A DNA stretch of 42,515 bases, from the NCBI GenBank assembly GCA_030696525.1, contig JAUYSB010000180.1, positions 1 through 42,515 of the forward strand. The letters run 5' to 3'. A program made the position numbers and the translations under genes. This stretch comes from Hydrogenophaga sp. GTDB taxonomy: Bacteria; Pseudomonadota; Gammaproteobacteria; Burkholderiales; Burkholderiaceae_C. The notes below the pieces were generated by a model. That model ran no database searches, was not told the origin of the DNA, and saw only the letters and a program-made list of their open reading frames with translations. Position 1 is the stretch's first letter. The number at the start of each line of letters is the position of its first letter. Below are positions 40,919 through 42,515 of this stretch, in pieces.

Positions 40919-41293
40919 TCAAGCTTTGCCGCTCTGCAGGGCCTTGGCCTCGCGTGCCGCCTTGGCATGCGCGTGGCGCGACAGGCCAAAGCTCGCGAAG
41001 AACTTGCACCAGATGGTGGAGCCGGCGATGGCCGACCAGGTGGCGTAGTCGAGATGACCCATGAGCACGGTCGCGATCACCACCGCCACCACGGCGCCGG
41101 CGATCAGGTTGATGGCCATTTCATAGGGGGCGAACTGGGCCGCGTTGGGCGGAGACAAGCCACGCTTGAGTGCCACCTCGGAAAAGTCGCGCCGCACCAA
41201 GATGCGCCAGGCCCGGCGCAACCAGAAGAAGGCCATGGGGAACAGCGCCAGGAACAGGATCCAGGTCAAGGCGACACTGACGTCAAAAACCAT
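40919..41293 (-). CDS. Membrane protein, unknown function
   Basis: 124 residues. About three hydrophobic segments: VALTWILFLALFPMAFFWL, an internal INLIAGAVVAVVIATVLMG, and a weaker SAIAGSTIWCKFFASF. Between the first and second is a basic loop (RRAWRILVRRDFSEVALKRG). The C-terminal tail is Ala/Lys-rich and charged. The ATG at 41293 has a GGAG ribosome site seven bases upstream. It lies between the symporter terminator and the SSS-kinase operon, so it may be a separate unit or read-through product of the symporter transcript. No family recognised. Confidence 0.75.
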   Translation of the reverse strand: MVFDVSVALTWILFLALFPMAFFWLRRAWRILVRRDFSEVALKRGLSPPNAAQFAPYEMAINLIAGAVVAVVIATVLMGHLDYATWSAIAGSTIWCKFFASFGLSRHAHAKAAREAKALQSGKA

Positions 41294-41323
41294 GGGGTCA
41301 CTCCAGACGGGGATGAGGCATGT

Positions 41324-41353
41324 AAAAAGCCCTGCCAGCGCGGCCGGCAGGGC
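41324..41353 (-). terminator. Intrinsic terminator after the symporter gene
   Basis: On the minus strand GCCCTGCC-GGCCGCGCT-GGCAGGGC-TTTTT: a perfect 8-bp stem, 9-base loop and T5. It lies 52 bases past the symporter stop and 30 bases before the 124-residue gene. It should end the symporter mRNA, with the next gene served by read-through or by a CACAAT box at 41358-41363. Confidence 0.75.
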
Positions 41354-41405
41354 CTGTATTGTGGCCCCTGCCCGCCGGGGCGAACAGGGGTCGGGTCAGC
41401 AGGGC

Positions 41406-42515
41406 TCAGTGAGCGCCATCCACCATCTTGGAGCCACGCGGGATGCGCACGGCTTCGACCATGGCCTGGATGTGGGCCGGTGGCTCCTTGGTGACCTTGT
41501 CCACCAGGAAGGCGACGAGGAAGTTCACCATTGCACCCACGGCACCAAAGGCTTCCGGCGTGATGCCGAAGAAGCTGTTCGGGCCGCCGATCATGTCGAC
41601 GAAGTCCGTGCCCTTGATGAAGAAGATGCCCTTGTGTGCGAACACGTAGAGCAGCGTGATCAGCAAACCAGCGGCCATGCCGGCCATGGCGCCTTCTTTG
41701 TTCATCTTCTTGGAGAAGATGCCCATCATGATGGCGGGGAACAGCGACGAGGCCGCGATACCGAAGGCCAGGGCCACCGTACCGGCCGCAAAGCCCGGCG
41801 GATTCAAGCCCAGGTAGCCCGAGATCACGATGGCCACGGCCATGGCGATCTTGCCCGCCAGCAGCTCGTTCTTCTCACTGATGTTGGGTGCAAACACACC
41901 CTTGACCAGGTCGTGCGACACGGCAGACGAAATCGCCATCAGCAGACCGGCCGCCGTGGACAGCGCCGCCGCCAGACCACCCGCCGCCACCAGCGCGATC
42001 ACCCAGTTGGGCAGCAGCGCGATTTCGGGGTTGGCCATCACGATGATGTCGGCGTTGACCGTCAGCTCGTTGCCTTTCCAGCCAGCGGCGTCGGCCTTGG
42101 CCTTGGCAGTGGCGTTGGTGGTCTTGTCGTTGTAGTACTGGATGCGGCCGTCACCGTTCTTGTCCTCGAACTTCAGCAGACCGGTCTTTTCCCAACGCTT
42201 CATCCAGTCCGGACGCTCTTCCGCCTTGAGGCTGGCCTCAGGTGCGTACAGGTCGGAGCCGGGTTTGACGGCGGTGTTGACAGTGGCGTGCAGGTTCAGC
42301 TTGGCCATGGCCGCCACAGCAGGTGCCGTGGTGTACAGGATGGCGATGAAGATCAGGGCCCAGCCAGCGGACGAACGTGCGTCTTTCACCGAAGGCACGG
42401 TGAAGAATCTCATGATGACGTGCGGCAGACCGGCGGTACCGATCATCAGCGACAGCGTGTACATGAACATGTTCAGCGTGCTGCCGGCGGTGGTGGTGGT
42501 GTACTTGCCAAAGCC
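41406..42515 (-). CDS. Sodium:solute symporter, VC_2705/ActP-like, C-terminal part (cut by window edge)
   Basis: Inner-membrane sodium-coupled carboxylate-type transporter. About 369 residues are visible, starting in GFGKYTTTTAGSTLN and continuing past the track's internal Met. Helices such as VIALVAAGGLAAALSTAAGLLMAIS, with DLVKGVFAPNISEKNELLAGKIAM after it, and GTVALAFGIAASSLFPAIMMGIF identify the SSS fold. Between two helices is a large hydrophilic insert containing DKNGDGRIQYYN, an EF-hand-like loop. These features and the insert fit the VC_2705-type symporters, which usually have a small partner subunit gene just upstream (outside this window). The terminator lies 52 bases downstream. 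Confidence 0.9.
   Translation of the reverse strand, partial: GFGKYTTTTAGSTLNMFMYTLSLMIGTAGLPHVIMRFFTVPSVKDARSSAGWALIFIAILYTTAPAVAAMAKLNLHATVNTAVKPGSDLYAPEASLKAEERPDWMKRWEKTGLLKFEDKNGDGRIQYYNDKTTNATAKAKADAAGWKGNELTVNADIIVMANPEIALLPNWVIALVAAGGLAAALSTAAGLLMAISSAVSHDLVKGVFAPNISEKNELLAGKIAMAVAIVISGYLGLNPPGFAAGTVALAFGIAASSLFPAIMMGIFSKKMNKEGAMAGMAAGLLITLLYVFAHKGIFFIKGTDFVDMIGGPNSFFGITPEAFGAVGAMVNFLVAFLVDKVTKEPPAHIQAMVEAVRIPRGSKMVDGAH

Overview
The window looks like chromosomal DNA of a GC-rich betaproteobacterium, order Burkholderiales, most likely a Comamonadaceae-type organism. Three things suggest this: the protein signatures, the smc-zipA-ligA and dapC-dapD-(pilT/U)-dapE-prmB gene orders, and the very high GC content with long antisense open frames. 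That assignment is inference; there is no rRNA gene in the window. I saw no tRNA or rRNA gene, insertion sequence, prophage or CRISPR array.

Layout. (1) 1-1.9 kb, minus: the start of purL (cut by the window edge) and a small lipoprotein. (2) 2.1-5.6 kb, plus: map-glnD. (3) 5.6-11.9 kb, minus: a tightly overlapping operon def - outer-membrane factor - membrane-fusion protein - RND pump. (4) 11.9-18.8 kb, minus: a small membrane protein, then smc-zipA-ligA (transcribed from smc downward). (5) 19-24.5 kb, plus: dapC, dapD, a PilT/PilU ATPase, dapE, prmB, i.e. the succinylase branch of diaminopimelate/lysine synthesis with a pilus motor gene inside it. (6) 24.5-27.3 kb: a 107-residue orphan in a gene-poor stretch, then an ABC-F ATPase whose start codon sits directly behind a terminator-like hairpin. 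(7) 27.4-32.3 kb, plus: a TonB-dependent receptor, a periplasmic binding protein without a transporter, and a membrane diguanylate cyclase, fused end to end, followed by an unknown membrane-anchored protein. (8) 32.3-33.2 kb, minus: a lytic transglycosylase. (9) 33.4-42.5 kb: a carboxylate/acetate-type uptake and signalling block, with a CBS-DUF294 protein (plus) facing a minus-strand operon of a small DUF3311-like protein, an SSS-STAC histidine kinase, a CheY-like single-domain regulator and a membrane PAS/pseudokinase fused to a DEDDh 3'-5' exonuclease. Upstream lie a small membrane protein and a VC_2705-type sodium:solute symporter that runs off the window.

Most noteworthy are the kinase-dead sensor fused to an exonuclease, translationally coupled to a transporter-like kinase and CheY regulator; the receptor - binding protein - cyclase triad, which reads as an outer-membrane-to-c-di-GMP signalling line; the hairpin/T-tract directly before the ABC-F start; a set of inverted 11-bp repeats before the pilus ATPase; and several genes whose -10-like box lies only 5-12 bases before the start codon, suggesting leaderless mRNAs. 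All calls are from reading the sequence; no database search was run.
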